From Dactylellina haptotyla (Eukaryota > Ascomycota > Orbiliomycetes > Orbiliales > Orbiliaceae), in assembly GCA_031310005.1 (NCBI GenBank), contig CM062384.1, forward strand, positions 3,438,362 to 3,502,361: 64,000 nt of DNA. Reading direction: 5' to 3'. Positions 23,441 through 34,921 of this stretch are shown here, one piece after another (within the stretch, counting starts at the first letter, position 1; each line of letters opens with the position of its first letter). The notes beneath the pieces are model-generated. The model saw only the letters and a list, made by a program, of their open reading frames with translations, made no database searches and was not told the DNA's origin. The position numbers and the translations under genes are program-made.

Positions 23441-25246
23441 TTATCTTCCTGCATCCGTGATATGCGCATTAATGAATGCAATTTGCTCCTTTCGAAAGTC
23501 ATCTGTTTCGATATGGACTCCACCTGTCTTTTCAATGTCGAATACTATTTGTTGTTTCTTGCTGTCATATTGAGGCCATTTTAGCTCATTCTTAACCGCA
23601 CCAATATTGGGATCTGAATGAACGAAAAAATTTATCCATTTCCTGCTCATATCATCGGCGAGCTTCGAATATTGCGCTTTGTATGGACCAATCATCGTAT
23701 TTTTCGGAGTATATCCGTTTTGGAGAATGCCAACACCTTCTTTGTTATTAAAGACGAAGGAGACATCAAGGAAATGTTGAGCACCTAGATATGATGCTTG
23801 ACCATTACCCACAGCTTTGAAGCGGAAGCTCCAGACGGGAACCTTTTGAGCAGCATAAGTCTCGGTAGTATATCTTCTGTTAGCTATGAATCTGAAATCC
23901 GAGAACATGGCGTTGAATCGACCGTAAAGCTTGCCATAAAAGGCTGGAGGGCCGTTCTCGCCCGTCATGACCGCGGCATCGGGTAGAGAAATCGAATCTT
24001 TATTATATAGTTCTACTAGACGGTCTGTATTCTCCTTTTGCATGACTGACTCGTTCTCTATAAATCCGCCAATTGGTTAGTGGTTGGTTATAACTCTGGT
24101 TAAGGAAATGTGTAGCCTACGAATCCAAGATTTCATATCGTCGACTGTGTTTACTCCTTGGAAACCGGCGATCATGGACATTTCCTCACTGCACGCCCCG
24201 ACTATTGCTGGCACTTTTACATACCTGCCAGTTGTCAGCGCTTTGCTGCCAACCTCTTGGAGGAAGTCGCCATCAATAACTGGGTTCCAGTGTTTGAAAT
24301 GATCTGGCCTGCCCTTCTTTGGGTCAATATCTACAGTATCGACAGCGTTAAGAAGGACACTAATATCGACTTCTCTAAGACACTGGAGGCTATCAGATGC
24401 CTTCTCGCACTTCGTTTCCTTAACAAGAGCTTCATAAGATTCTTGATGCGTCGTAGGTAGAGGGTTGGCAACATAAAAAACAGGGGCGCCGCTTTGCATG
24501 ATGACATTTCTGAAAAGTTTATCATTCCGTCCTCCAAAAGCAATCTGGTGAATACCAACTGACATAGCGCCAGCGGATTCTCCAAAAAGACTGATCTTAT
24601 TTGGATCGCCACCGAATGCCTGGATGTTATCTTTAACCCAATGAAGCGCTAATCTTTGATCCTTTAAGCCCGTATTAAGATCCTTAGAGTCAGCGACTTG
24701 CTTGCTACTAAGGAATCCCCATGCCGATAATCGATAGTTAATAGATACGCCAACTATAGGGGTGCCCATTTTGACGGACTGGTCAACTATAAAACTGAGA
24801 TTGAATGCAGGGTCCATACCACTGCCGGTATGGAAGCCACCACCATGAATCCAAATAGCTACTGGGAGCTTCGATGAGTCAGATGTACCACTTGGGCGGA
24901 CGACATTTAGTTTTAAGCAGTCCTCAGAGTACACAATGTCCGTTTTATTAGTATTATCGAACCCGTAGCAGTACGGCCCGAGGCCTTTAGCATCAATATC
25001 TCCAAGAGTGGTGTTGATGAACTGTGGAGGACGGAATCTCAAGTTACCGACTGGAGGTTGGGCAAATGGAATGCCCAAGAAATAGTCTTGCTTGAAGTTG
25101 GCATCGGTGATGCCATGGACCGTTCCGTTAGATATAGTTATAGTCGGCTCACTGGCGCTTCGAGAACTGATTGCAACAGCTTGGGCTAAACTGGAGATAT
25201 AAGGGAGCACCAGAGGCACGAGAACGAGAGAGGAAACAATCTTCAT
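23441..25246 (-). CDS. Secreted type-B carboxylesterase/lipase (copy 1)
   Basis: An alpha/beta-hydrolase of the type-B carboxylesterase (Candida rugosa lipase-like) family. Exons 25246-24121 and 24057-23441 join in phase over a 63-base intron, giving 580 residues. Residues 1-23 form a signal peptide (MKIVSSLVLVPLVLPYISSL...). The family entrance motif GIPFAQPPVGNLRFRPP is at ~58-74, EDCLKLNVVRP at ~108, and the oxyanion-hole HGGGF at 134-138. The nucleophile elbow is FGESAG with Ser224, the acid is in GACSEEM (Glu354/355), and the base is His470 in GAQHFLDVSF. All parts of the catalytic triad are present and several N-glycosylation sequons (NLS, NKT, NTT) fit secretion. It is closely similar to the gene at 27280-29196, which is transcribed in the opposite direction; the pair looks like a local duplication followed by inversion. 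The substrate cannot be told from sequence. Confidence 0.92.
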
Positions 25247-27279
25247 CGTCTATGAAAAGAGGCAGAAAGTCTTGCTTATATTTATAGCTTAGCAATTGGG
25301 TGAGCGTCTAAGATCAATGATTGATAGAGTTATAAAGATCTTCTGGGTTACACCCAAAAGAAGATGATAGAGAGCGATGAGGATGAGAGGGGCGTTTTTT
25401 TTCTTTCTATTATATTTTTTGACTTTATTTGATGATCGATTGACTAATAGATATTTTTGATTCTGATTGACGGGTTGATGTGGCGATTTGCAGGTTTCTT
25501 ATATATAAATGATTTCATTAGTTTATTTCGATGCGTCGATAGTTAAATTTCTTTTTAGATTCGCATTGGGTATAGCTTGTGACAACCAACATAATTACAA
25601 TACAATTACCAATGAAGTGTCAGAATATGCGAAGACACAGGGAGAGACTTAGTCCCGTAAGCTAGAGCTCTCCTCAGAATGCTTTGTGTTGCGTCTAGCT
25701 TGCGAGACTGGTTGTGAAATGTGGTTTTGCCAAGTCGACACATGCGGCAATATTCACAAGAGGAACTCGATCGGAAGTGGAAACTTGAACTCCTTAAGGA
25801 AAGTGTCTCGGTTTATGGCTAAGAAACTCCTCCCTTTGAAACCGGAAGGAGATCCCGCCAGATAAGATACAGGGTATGGCTACAGGAACTTTGAAGTTCT
25901 TTCCGCCACTCCGCTAGGCCCAACTATCAAGAGAAATCTAACAATGGTTAAGAAGACAGAGCATTTTAATTGATGACGCCTTCCGGACCAGTCTTCTATT
26001 TTCTATAGTTTAATCTTCAAATCGGAAAATGCCACTTCAATCAAAATTATTACCCGTGATATTGTCACAGACTAAGTTATACATCTAAGGTTTACTTGTA
26101 TAATGAATTAGTAGAGAAAACTAAAAGTCCCTCTATGGAGAAATATTTCCTATTATCTCAATATTCAAATTGTTAGAAGTCGCTAGCATCTTTATTGAAT
26201 CTTACTAGAGAGTTCGAAACTAAATGTAAATAAACAGCAAATATAAGAATAGCGATTCCGGAAGCTATTATTTTGTGCTTTAGATTACTAGCCAGGTTAG
26301 ACATAATCTTTTCGGCTGAGATGGACCTGCCAGAAAATCTGATTTTGTGAAACCTGCCAGATAAAATTCCGGGATTCAGTCTGAACTAAACCAGAAATAT
26401 CATCAACCGATTGAAATTCCATTGAGCCCCTCAGAAATCTGCATTATTCATAACACTAGCTCCCAACAAAATCGGAAATTATTTTATAACAGGGGATGTA
26501 AGAACCCAAGTTCCGTCTCTCTCGTTTGAAAATCCCTCGAAACCTATGTTCAATCTATGCGGTCGCTATAAAGGTTGTGAGTATATATTCTAGAGCCTAA
26601 AACGGCTAATCTATTCTCAGGCTTACCGGTATCTTTGAGGCGCTCTCTTATGAAGTTATATAATGTATAACTGATAAAAAGCCTTAAGAACCAATCATAG
26701 TGTCGTACAATTAGTGGGGAATTGACAGGTCCGACGCTGTGAATTCAGAAATGATGTAAGAAGCGGTTTCTTTCTCATGGACCTCTTCTACGAGGTCCAT
26801 GCGATTGCCGCTTTGAAAGAAGCATGCCGACATGTCTCCGACTGTGATTAATTTATTGAATGTGTTTCAGAGGTTAAAGTCAAACTATGGAGTGCTCCTA
26901 TCCCCTTTATAGCATGATGGATCAAAGTTTTAAGCGATAGCTGGAGCTAACTGCTGGCTGGTTCTCTAATTGAGGTCTTGGATAATACAACTGAGGAATG
27001 AGCGCTTGTTGAATTTTAATCTGCGTTCTATTGATGGTACAACTCCAGCTTCTGTAATTTTGAATACGTCAATCTTCTGAATACAAGTCAACTCCCCACT
27101 TTAGAAGAAGTGGCTTTTAAAACCCCTTTTCCTAATCAAGGCAATATTTTGAGCTTGATTCTGTTTAAAGTCACTACAGACATTGTTATAAGATCTACTA
27201 CAGTTGTTATAAAATAACACTCATATGCCGCTTACTATCAAATAGCAACCATTTTGTTAGCTACGAAACACACCGAAAA
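25247..27279. promoter_or_regulatory. Shared upstream region of the two diverging carboxylesterase genes
   Basis: This 2-kb non-coding block lies between the two ATGs and must contain both promoters. It includes the hairpin at 26776-26801. CTTATATTTATAG about 30 bases upstream of the minus gene and TTATAAAATAAC about 70 bases upstream of the plus gene are TATA-like. No open frame above 60 codons is present. Confidence 0.5.
26776..26801. repeat. Perfect 10-bp hairpin (CATGGACCTC / GAGGTCCATG)
   Basis: The arms 26776-26785 and 26792-26801 are exact reverse complements around a 6-base loop. Outside them AAGCGG (26761-26766) pairs with CCGCTT (26808-26813), so the dyad is nested over ~53 bases. 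It lies ~480 bases upstream of the plus-strand esterase start. It may be a dimeric transcription-factor site or an RNA hairpin. Confidence 0.5.
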
Positions 27280-29196
27280 ATGAAATTCGCGGCCTCTACC
27301 TTAGTACTCAGCGGCTTTTTAGCTGTAACTTTTATCCAAGGGTCCCCTATAGATGACCTACGATCACCGAAAGCAATAATCAAGAATGGAACAGTGGCCG
27401 GCCTTCACGATACAACTTGGAATCAGGATTACTTTCTCGGTATTCCTTATGCTAGACCACCTATAGGACCCCTCAGATTTCGCCCTCCTCAGTATATAAA
27501 TAACAAGTTCGGTGCCATCGAAGCAAAAAAATATGGCGCATTTTGTAATAGGTATAACTCTAGCGAATAGGATGTTGCCGCTCAATCCCTTTTGTCATCC
27601 AATCCCTCCAAATTGATCTATTTTGAACTATTATGAGTAAGCTATGGGCTAATATTAATCAAATAAATTTCAGAGATTCGCCGAATGGCGTAATGCGCGA
27701 AGATGGTTATACTCGTTCCGAGGATTGCCTTACCTTGAATATCGTCCGCCCCGCTAGCGTTCCTCAAAACAATAATCGGAAGCTTCCGGTCGCTGTATGG
27801 ATTCACGGCGGCGGCTTTATTCTAGGTGGCAGTGGAGAGAGCATCTATAATTTAACCTTCATAGTAGATAAATCAGTAAAAATGGGTACTCCAATCCTTG
27901 GAGTAAGTATGAATTACCGGCTAGGTGGTTTTGGATTTCTTGCTGGCCGTGAACTAGCGGATACTCAGAATCTTAACAACGGCCTGAAAGATCAACGCCT
28001 AGCTCTACATTGGATTAAGGAAAATATCGGTGCATTTGGGGGTGACCCTAATAAAATTACTATATATGGTGAGTCTGCAGGTGGTGGATCTGTTGGTATC
28101 CATCAGCTGGCGTTCAATGGTAGGGATGATCATCTATTTAGTGGCGTGATTGCTCAGAGCGGAGGTCACATATACTACCAGAATATCAGAAAGCCGCTTG
28201 AACATCAGGATGACTTCAATAGGGTGCTAGACCGAACTAATTGTCAGAATGCTAAGGATGGTCTTGAATGTTTGAGATCAGTCGATGAGAATACCTTGTT
28301 AAAAGCAGTTCGAGGCCTTTTTTACCACCCCGTCATTGATGGTGAATTTATCGCTGATTACGGTAGTAAATTGGTGAAGGCTGGTAAGTATGTCAAGGTT
28401 CCGTTGATCATTGGGACAACACGAGACGAAGGTACACGATTTGCTAGTGGCTTTGGGGGTTTCAACAAATCTGAGGATATTGTGAGATATCTGAGTTAGT
28501 ATTCACCATTCTTAAAAAAAACTTTGAGATAAGAAATAAAAGTTTTGGTATACTTACAACTGAGAAATGGTGCTAGAAAAAAAATCTGCAATGAGCGATG
28601 TTAGTTTCCAAAGACTCCTCGAGCTCTATCCTCCACAGATATCTATACCTCCAATTGAAGCCCTCAATGGCGAAATCGCAAATGCTGCGGACGGAGTGCA
28701 ATTCCACCGAGCGGCGGCCATTATAGGTGACTTTATGATGATCGCTGGCAAGCGATACGTTGCTGAGAGCTTTTCGGAACATAATTCGCCCGTTTGGTCT
28801 TATAATTTCAAAACTAAAGGCTATGATTACCCTATTTCATGGGGTGCTAGCCACTTAGCTGAGATACCATTTATGTTTCACAACACAGATGTTGCTGCTG
28901 AACTCCCACCTTTTTTTTTCAAGGAGCAGCCTATGGGAGGACCACTTAGAGCCGATTTCATCCAACTCGCGAACTTGATGACCGAAACTTGGATAAGATT
29001 TATCGTAAACGGTGATCCTAACAAAGGTGCACCCAATAACGAACTGAATTGGCCTCCTTATCAAGATACGAAAGGGTCCAGAAATGAATTCGTTTTCGAT
29101 ATCCGAGCCAATGGAGGCTGCAAGATTGAGCAAGACAATTATCGAGAAGAGGGAATCCGATTTATAATTCAGCAATTCATTGAAGATAGCAGGTAG
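27280..29196 (+). CDS. Secreted type-B carboxylesterase/lipase (copy 2)
   Basis: Paralogue of the minus-strand gene at 23441-25246. Exons 27280-27551, 27674-28494 and 28565-29196 join in phase (introns of 122 and 70 bases), giving 574 residues. Signal peptide MKFAASTLVLSGFLAVTFIQG is followed by NGTVAGLHDTTWNQDYFLG and GIPYARPPIGPLRFRPP. HGGGF at 135-139 is the oxyanion hole and GESAG at 223-227 the nucleophile elbow (Ser225). The acid is the Glu of TTRDEG, the canonical motif that copy 1 has changed to ACSEEM. The base is the His of GASHLAEIPFMF. Copy 2 has one intron that copy 1 lacks (after GAFCNR), while the downstream intron occupies the equivalent position in both copies. The second donor, GTTAGT, is the only nearby one whose phase fits the third exon. 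It is active-looking, with all catalytic positions kept. Confidence 0.88.
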
Positions 29197-31188
29197 TTAG
29201 GAAATGTCAAATCCTTTTTTTATTGTTGTTTCATAGATGTATATGGTATCATGTAAATGTGTACCTTTCGAAAAAAGAGTTACCTAAAATCAAACGTAAG
29301 CTCAGGCGCACTTTGGATACTCTAAAATCAACTTATATTAACTACATCATCATTTTCGTCGCCTTTAAGAAGAAATTTTGTTGATACTTATCATTAGATT
29401 TCATATTACAATCGCTAACTCTGCTTCGTAGAATCCTTTCAGATTAGATATCTAATCAAGTTTCTTGAAAGCCCGGTGTTTGGTGGAGGCTGGGAACGAG
29501 ACCTTTCAAGCCTTAGAACTAATCTCCTCAACCTATCTAAGCTAGTAGTGTTCTCCAAGTCATAGGGGCGCACTTGCCAAAATTTTAGCAGGACTGTAAA
29601 ACACGCTACACGTCGTGAACACGGTTTAAATTTCCTGAGCCACCACGATCCAGTTTCTTAAGCTTACGAAAGAATATTGAACTAATATTTCTTTCGCAAG
29701 AAGTTTCGATAATATTACGTATAAAAAGATACATCTACAGTACCTATATGTCATTGAAATCTCTTCTTGAAGTTAAATTTAAGCATTATGGAACCAGCAG
29801 CTAACTTGCCAAGTCTTCTGTCAAATCAATTCCTGTATTCGCCATATATGAACCCACTCATTAGAAAAGTGGTATCAGAAATCTCTGATCAAATTTATGA
29901 CACAAGATTATAGTTTAGCCTCAGCCCCCTGCTTCAAAGCAAGCCGAAGAAACCTCTCACTTTAGACATCCTTGGCAGAAGGCCAATAAAAATCTTGCGT
30001 TGTCCTGTCCAGGCTTCAGGAGTCATACAGCTCACTGACAGCTGAATGTCACATATCCAATTCCCAAGTTTTGTTGTTTAAATGCTTTTAATTGTAATAT
30101 GGTAACCGCAGGCTCGGACATAATAGAGTTTGACAGGCTGTTCATTATATATAAAGGTTCCCCATAAACTCTCCTACCCACCCAAGCAGGTTCTTCGATC
30201 TTAATGCGATATTGTTTGCTACAATATTGTTTGCTACAAGTTCTATAGATTTAATCGTATGTGGTACCGTGCGCAGAACGATTTTTATAATTTTGAGCAA
30301 TATTGTGTTATATGGTAGTTGTCGTAGAAAGGTTTCCGCTATAGTGTAAAAATAGGCCACCTTGGAGAAGAATATAAAAAAGGAGCCGAAACTCTAGAAA
30401 TTGAGCAAATCTCTTAGTCATGATGCGTTATTTTGCAATTGTATTGCTTTATGACGGCTCGGGCTGGGTGTGTTATATCAAAGACAAAGACAAAGCATAT
30501 TTGGGGTGACCCACCCAAAGTTTCCGCTTGTGTTTTCTGGCCGACCAAGGGTGACAACATTTTCGAATGAACGCACAAGTGATAGACATCGCATTGCACA
30601 ACGGTCTCCGACCAGCAGAAGATAAAAAATATATAATATTATACAATGCGAAGAACGACCACTAAGTAAACCTTTTCTCATATCTATCGAGTGCTCAATT
30701 GGCTGAATCCTATCCCTCTTTTATGCGCATATGCTATATCTGTGTGTGTGGTTCAAATTACCTTTGTTAGGAATTCTTCAGATCTCCGGCACAACACATA
30801 TCACAACATGATTGTTGGAAGATTGTATCTTATTGGGGACGGGGTCGGCTTCGGGGCAAGATGGCTGTGTGGAGAATGGGTAAGGGTAAAATTACGTTTT
30901 AGCATATCAAAAAAAGCGGGCGGAGTGCAAGCCAAGTCGTGATGAGATAAGCGAAGTTCCGTTCCCCAACCAACCATCGTAACCCGAGAATATATATGAT
31001 ATGTTTCTCTTGAAAGTCTCACTTTTGCTAATAAATATGATACTTAACTTTTTTGATTTACAAGAATGGTAGACATATATATTGTTTCAATAGACTATTG
31101 ATTTTTTAGTATTTTAAATTTTGCTGTCTAAGTTTTATTGTATATTCTCCTAAATAAACTAGATGATCACTCTATATATATTAAACCT
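29197..31188. other. Convergent 3' intergenic region, no supported gene
   Basis: This is about 2 kb between the esterase stop and the stop of the minus-strand unknown secreted protein. It contains a 15-16 base tandem duplication around ATATTGTTTGCTACA near 30209-30238. Frames at 30145-30360, 30414-30681 and 30691-31022 overlap on both strands without domains. Nothing else was seen. Confidence 0.45.
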
Positions 31189-33243
31189 CTAGCAACTTGG
31201 CTTGATAACCCACCCGTTGTCCGGATCTATCTTGGGATCCAAGCAAACCATAAACACCTCTTCTTTCTGAGTTTTAGCATTGAAAGTGGTAAACTTCCTT
31301 CTCTGCCCGGACATGGCCTTGATAAATTCCTTCTGCCCACCCCTGCGTCGGCCGATAAACTCGCCATCCCCGTGTCTGAGCACATAAGTGTCGACGTACT
31401 TGAACTGTCCCGTCTTCTTATTTGTCATACCGTGTTTCTCGTAACTAAGACTGAGGACTTCATTACCCGGATAGGTCTTTCTAAAGGCGGCCTTGGGCAA
31501 ATTGCGCTTCTTGGTATCATCGTAGAGAATCTTGTCTGCGGATAGTTTCTGCCGGCAGAACTCACCGAGGGTCCACATTTTCGTGCCCCATTCCGGGGTG
31601 TACGTCTTCTCCGTGAGGTACTCCTTAATGATACCCTGGCCTTCCACGCCGACGAACTTGAGCTCGAAGCCAGCTTTGGCGCCACCCGATACGCCCGCTG
31701 TCAAACCCTTGGCTGTAACCGTGGTACCCTCTTGATCAGTCTTACCACTGATACCAGAGATAGCATCACGCCTGGTGAGCTTCTCGCGTTCGTTCTTGCA
31801 ATAGGCGCCTTGGTCTGCAGGTTTGGCTCCCGCCTCCGCGTGATATTCCAGTTTTGGAAGCCAGAGTTCCACACCACTCTGAACACCGGATCCCAATAGC
31901 TCGATGCTGACGCCAAAGGTGGTGATTGCTGCCGCTGTGCCCTTGACTTCGACTTTTGCTTCGCGAAGACCTGCGTCCCAATTGATCTCTGGCTTTTTGA
32001 GATCAAACTTACTCTTCGTCTTTGGATGCATCAAGTCCAGCGTAATGTCGCTATCCGGCAGCGAGGCGTCTAGTCTAGCACCCACGGTGACGGATCCGGC
32101 AGCCTCGATGTTATTGTAAGCTTCAACACTGATCTTAGGGCCAAAGTTGACGACACCCCAAATGGAAATGGGTCCAATGGGAAAACTTGCGAGCTCCTTT
32201 CTGAACTCATGTTGCTTCCCTAGTTGAACGGAAGCCTCCATGTCAACGACGGCCTTCATGTCGTATGTCTTGATGGATACAGATGCCGCGTGGATCTCTC
32301 CAAAGCTTGCCTTGAAAGTTGCAGAGAGCTCGACAGAGCCAGTCGTGTAGCAATTAACGCACTCGGCGCTCAGAGCACCACTGGCGAGTGACTTTTCCGA
32401 GCCCAATTTCTTATTAAAGAGAGAGATTGGAGTGTTCGCTGTGCCATAGGCCACGCTTACGGGCCACTTAGCATCTAGTGCTAACCTCGATTTCGAAGTT
32501 TTACTATTCGTCCCGACTTCGGCTGAAAGTCCAACTGATCCAAGAGTAATGTCGACTTTACCTACTTGCTTCCACTCTATTTCTTCCGCGGTGAGAGTGG
32601 CTGTCACGCTGTCTACCCTCACCGCTGAAATCTTGTACGGGAGCTTCCTCTGAGCGCCTGGGTTCTCGGGATCTTCGGATCTGACGACAAGAATAAAGTA
32701 ATCAGCCGTGTCTGGCGTACCAACCCACTTCCATGCTTCCATCGCGGCCTTTACCAAAACCGGACTATGAAATTCCAGCTTGATGGATCCAGGCTCGGTG
32801 AAGAGGGAGTGTGATTTAATCATTTCCTTAAAGTAGTCAAGTCCGAGGATCGGATGTTTCTCGTCCGGTTCGGCTGCTAGTTTCGCTTCTAGATGGATCG
32901 GTTTGCCTAGGGGGTCGAGTCAAGTCAGTATAACTTCATTTTCTACCATCGATAATATCGCACCTATATGTTCAACCCCTTTGTATTTTCCGGCCCAAGT
33001 CTTTTTAGGTTTGAGTCTCAAAGGATCGTCAGCACGTTTCCGAAGGTGCCCTGGACGTCCGATGTCGTCGCCCTCCTCGGACCCGGGTATCAGAACTCTA
33101 TATCCATTGGGTACATTCCATTTGACGCGCCCTGCATTGATGGGGCCACCGAGAGGTTTTTGGTCAGACACTATTGGAGATGCCAGAACCTGTACGCCTA
33201 AGAGACTGTAGGAAAGGAGAAATGGTATGAGTGAGTTAACCAT
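31189..33243 (-). pseudogene. Secreted protein of unknown function, one in-frame TGA (possible readthrough)
   Basis: One reading frame of 684 codons is continuous from ATG 33243 to the stop at 31189, except for a single TGA at codon 108 (32922-32920). A signal peptide (MVNSLIPFLLSYSLLGVQVLA) and a dibasic site (HLRKRADD, ~70) open the protein. After the TGA the frame goes straight on (LDPLGKPIHLEAKLAAEPDE) into a long beta-rich domain. Its marker is CVNCYTTGSVELSATF (CxxCY.xG), which I associate with a family of secreted fungal proteins known only as domains of unknown function. The C-terminus is basic (FIGRRRGGQKEFIKAMSGQRRKF) and ends CLDPKIDPDNGWVIKPSC. No intron of normal size removes the TGA: the only GT...AG around it is 28 bases and breaks the frame. 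So this is a fresh nonsense allele, a sequencing error or stop readthrough. If translation restarts, ATG 32823 gives 544 residues without a leader. Confidence 0.7.
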
Positions 33244-34921
33244 ATTGCTAACTTTAGTATATTATTATTATGTATGCTTGTCGCGATTAGGAAGATTTAT
33301 CCCGATGTTAAAAAGATTTTTGAGACCGATTAAAGATTATTTGTGAATGGCCAAAAAAAAGGCTTGGATATATGAATTAAGCGAAAGTAAATCTAGACCT
33401 GCTAGATAGGAATGGGAGTTTGGTATGGGAGCGGATGAAGATTCCTAGAAGTCTAAACGAGGGAGTAATCCCTAGATTTATAGAAAATGCTCCCCACTAG
33501 AGTAGAGATTCTAGCTTAATCCATCTGCTGTTTGCTTATCCCAAGGGCATGACTCGTTTGAAAAGGTAAGAATACTTAATTCTTAGTATCAATATGCTTT
33601 GAAATAATCTAGCTTTAAGAGGTAATTGGGTTAACCTTCTTTTAGCTTTCGAAACGATTGTATAGATTTCGACTATATAGCCCGGAGTCAGCCGGAGTAT
33701 TGTGTTTGAGAAGGTAAGCTAACAGTTCATCGATGGCTAGCCCCCGTTTGAGCCAAACGATCTGGACTAATGACGAAATTTCGGAAACACTACGCATACG
33801 TTCGAGTTTCGTCCTCCTGTCTCATGGAGTCACCTTTGCGTACTCGTTTCCAGCTAAGACCTATGTGTCGAGGTACACAGCGTTGTTTTTGAAACGGGTA
33901 AGTGGCACAATTTAAGTGTTGGTTTTTCTTTCAGCTGTTGTTCAGTAACTAGCAGATTTCCCCACGCCCGAGTTCGCCACCATCATTGACAACCACTGAA
34001 ACGTGCAGATATAGTTCATTACTTATAAGTAGTCTTGAAACTCTATCAAACTTTATTGTTGCTTTTCGATGAGTTAGAGTTAGTACCCGGGACCCCACCG
34101 CAGCTCTAAATCTTTCTTCTTATTGGGTGCACATGGTCTTCATAAGAGTTAAGCATTCGAAAGTATACCTACAACACAGCTCGCTTGTGGTAACGAATGA
34201 ATATGTAGAAACGGTGACAGTACGCTCTGGGGAATGGCGACGTTTTAAAGCGGGGTAACAAGGCTGAAAATGTGCATCAAAATGATTTCAACTCAAGGTC
34301 CTTGCCCGACCAAAATCTCGGGAAGGAATCAAGTTCTTCTTAACTTTAATTTTACCAAAGTTATCGAATTTCGCGGATATTTTACTTTCTATATGCGACC
34401 CGAGGAACTAAACTGTGTATTGGATCTGCGCTCTGCGCTTTAAGTGTAGAATTCGTTACTGCACGAGAGTTTCTTGACGAAAATCATGATGAAGGGCCAA
34501 CAGAAGTATTTCCAAAGGATAACAACGTTTATACTATGGGCAGAATCAAAAAACATAACAGTATTATTATAGTATTACCTAATATAGAGTATAATACATT
34601 CTCCATAATAATAGTCGTTAAAAAATATGCTACATAGTTTCTCCAATATTATAATTAAATTTATGGTTGGGATTGGTGGTGGTTTACTTGATATAAATTA
34701 TATTATTTACTTAAATAATATTAGAATTGGTACTTTTAAAATGGAAAGAGCAGTGTATTATAATATGGCTTTAGTAAAGTGATACAAGATTAGAATCCCC
34801 TGCCCTACCTACTAGTGTATGTGATCCACTCTAATAATACCAAGTAAGAATTCTTGATAGGATCTGTAGTACTAGTTAGCTCGCATTATATATCAATAAG
34901 ATCCTACTTATTATGGTTTAC
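33244..34921. other. Intergenic region, no supported gene
   Basis: The frame at 33733-33915 (60 codons) shows no family. From about 34550 onward the base composition drops to AT-rich stretches with short ATAATATT-type repeats, the first sign of the AT-rich subtelomere. Nothing else was seen. Confidence 0.45.

Noticed and set aside
32905-32935. Short intron that would remove the in-frame TGA
   Set aside because: The only GT...AG pair is 28 bases, below the size of fungal introns, and its removal breaks the frame.
33733-33915. 60-codon plus-strand frame
   Set aside because: Too short, no family; a GTAAG at its end could be a donor but no matching exon follows.
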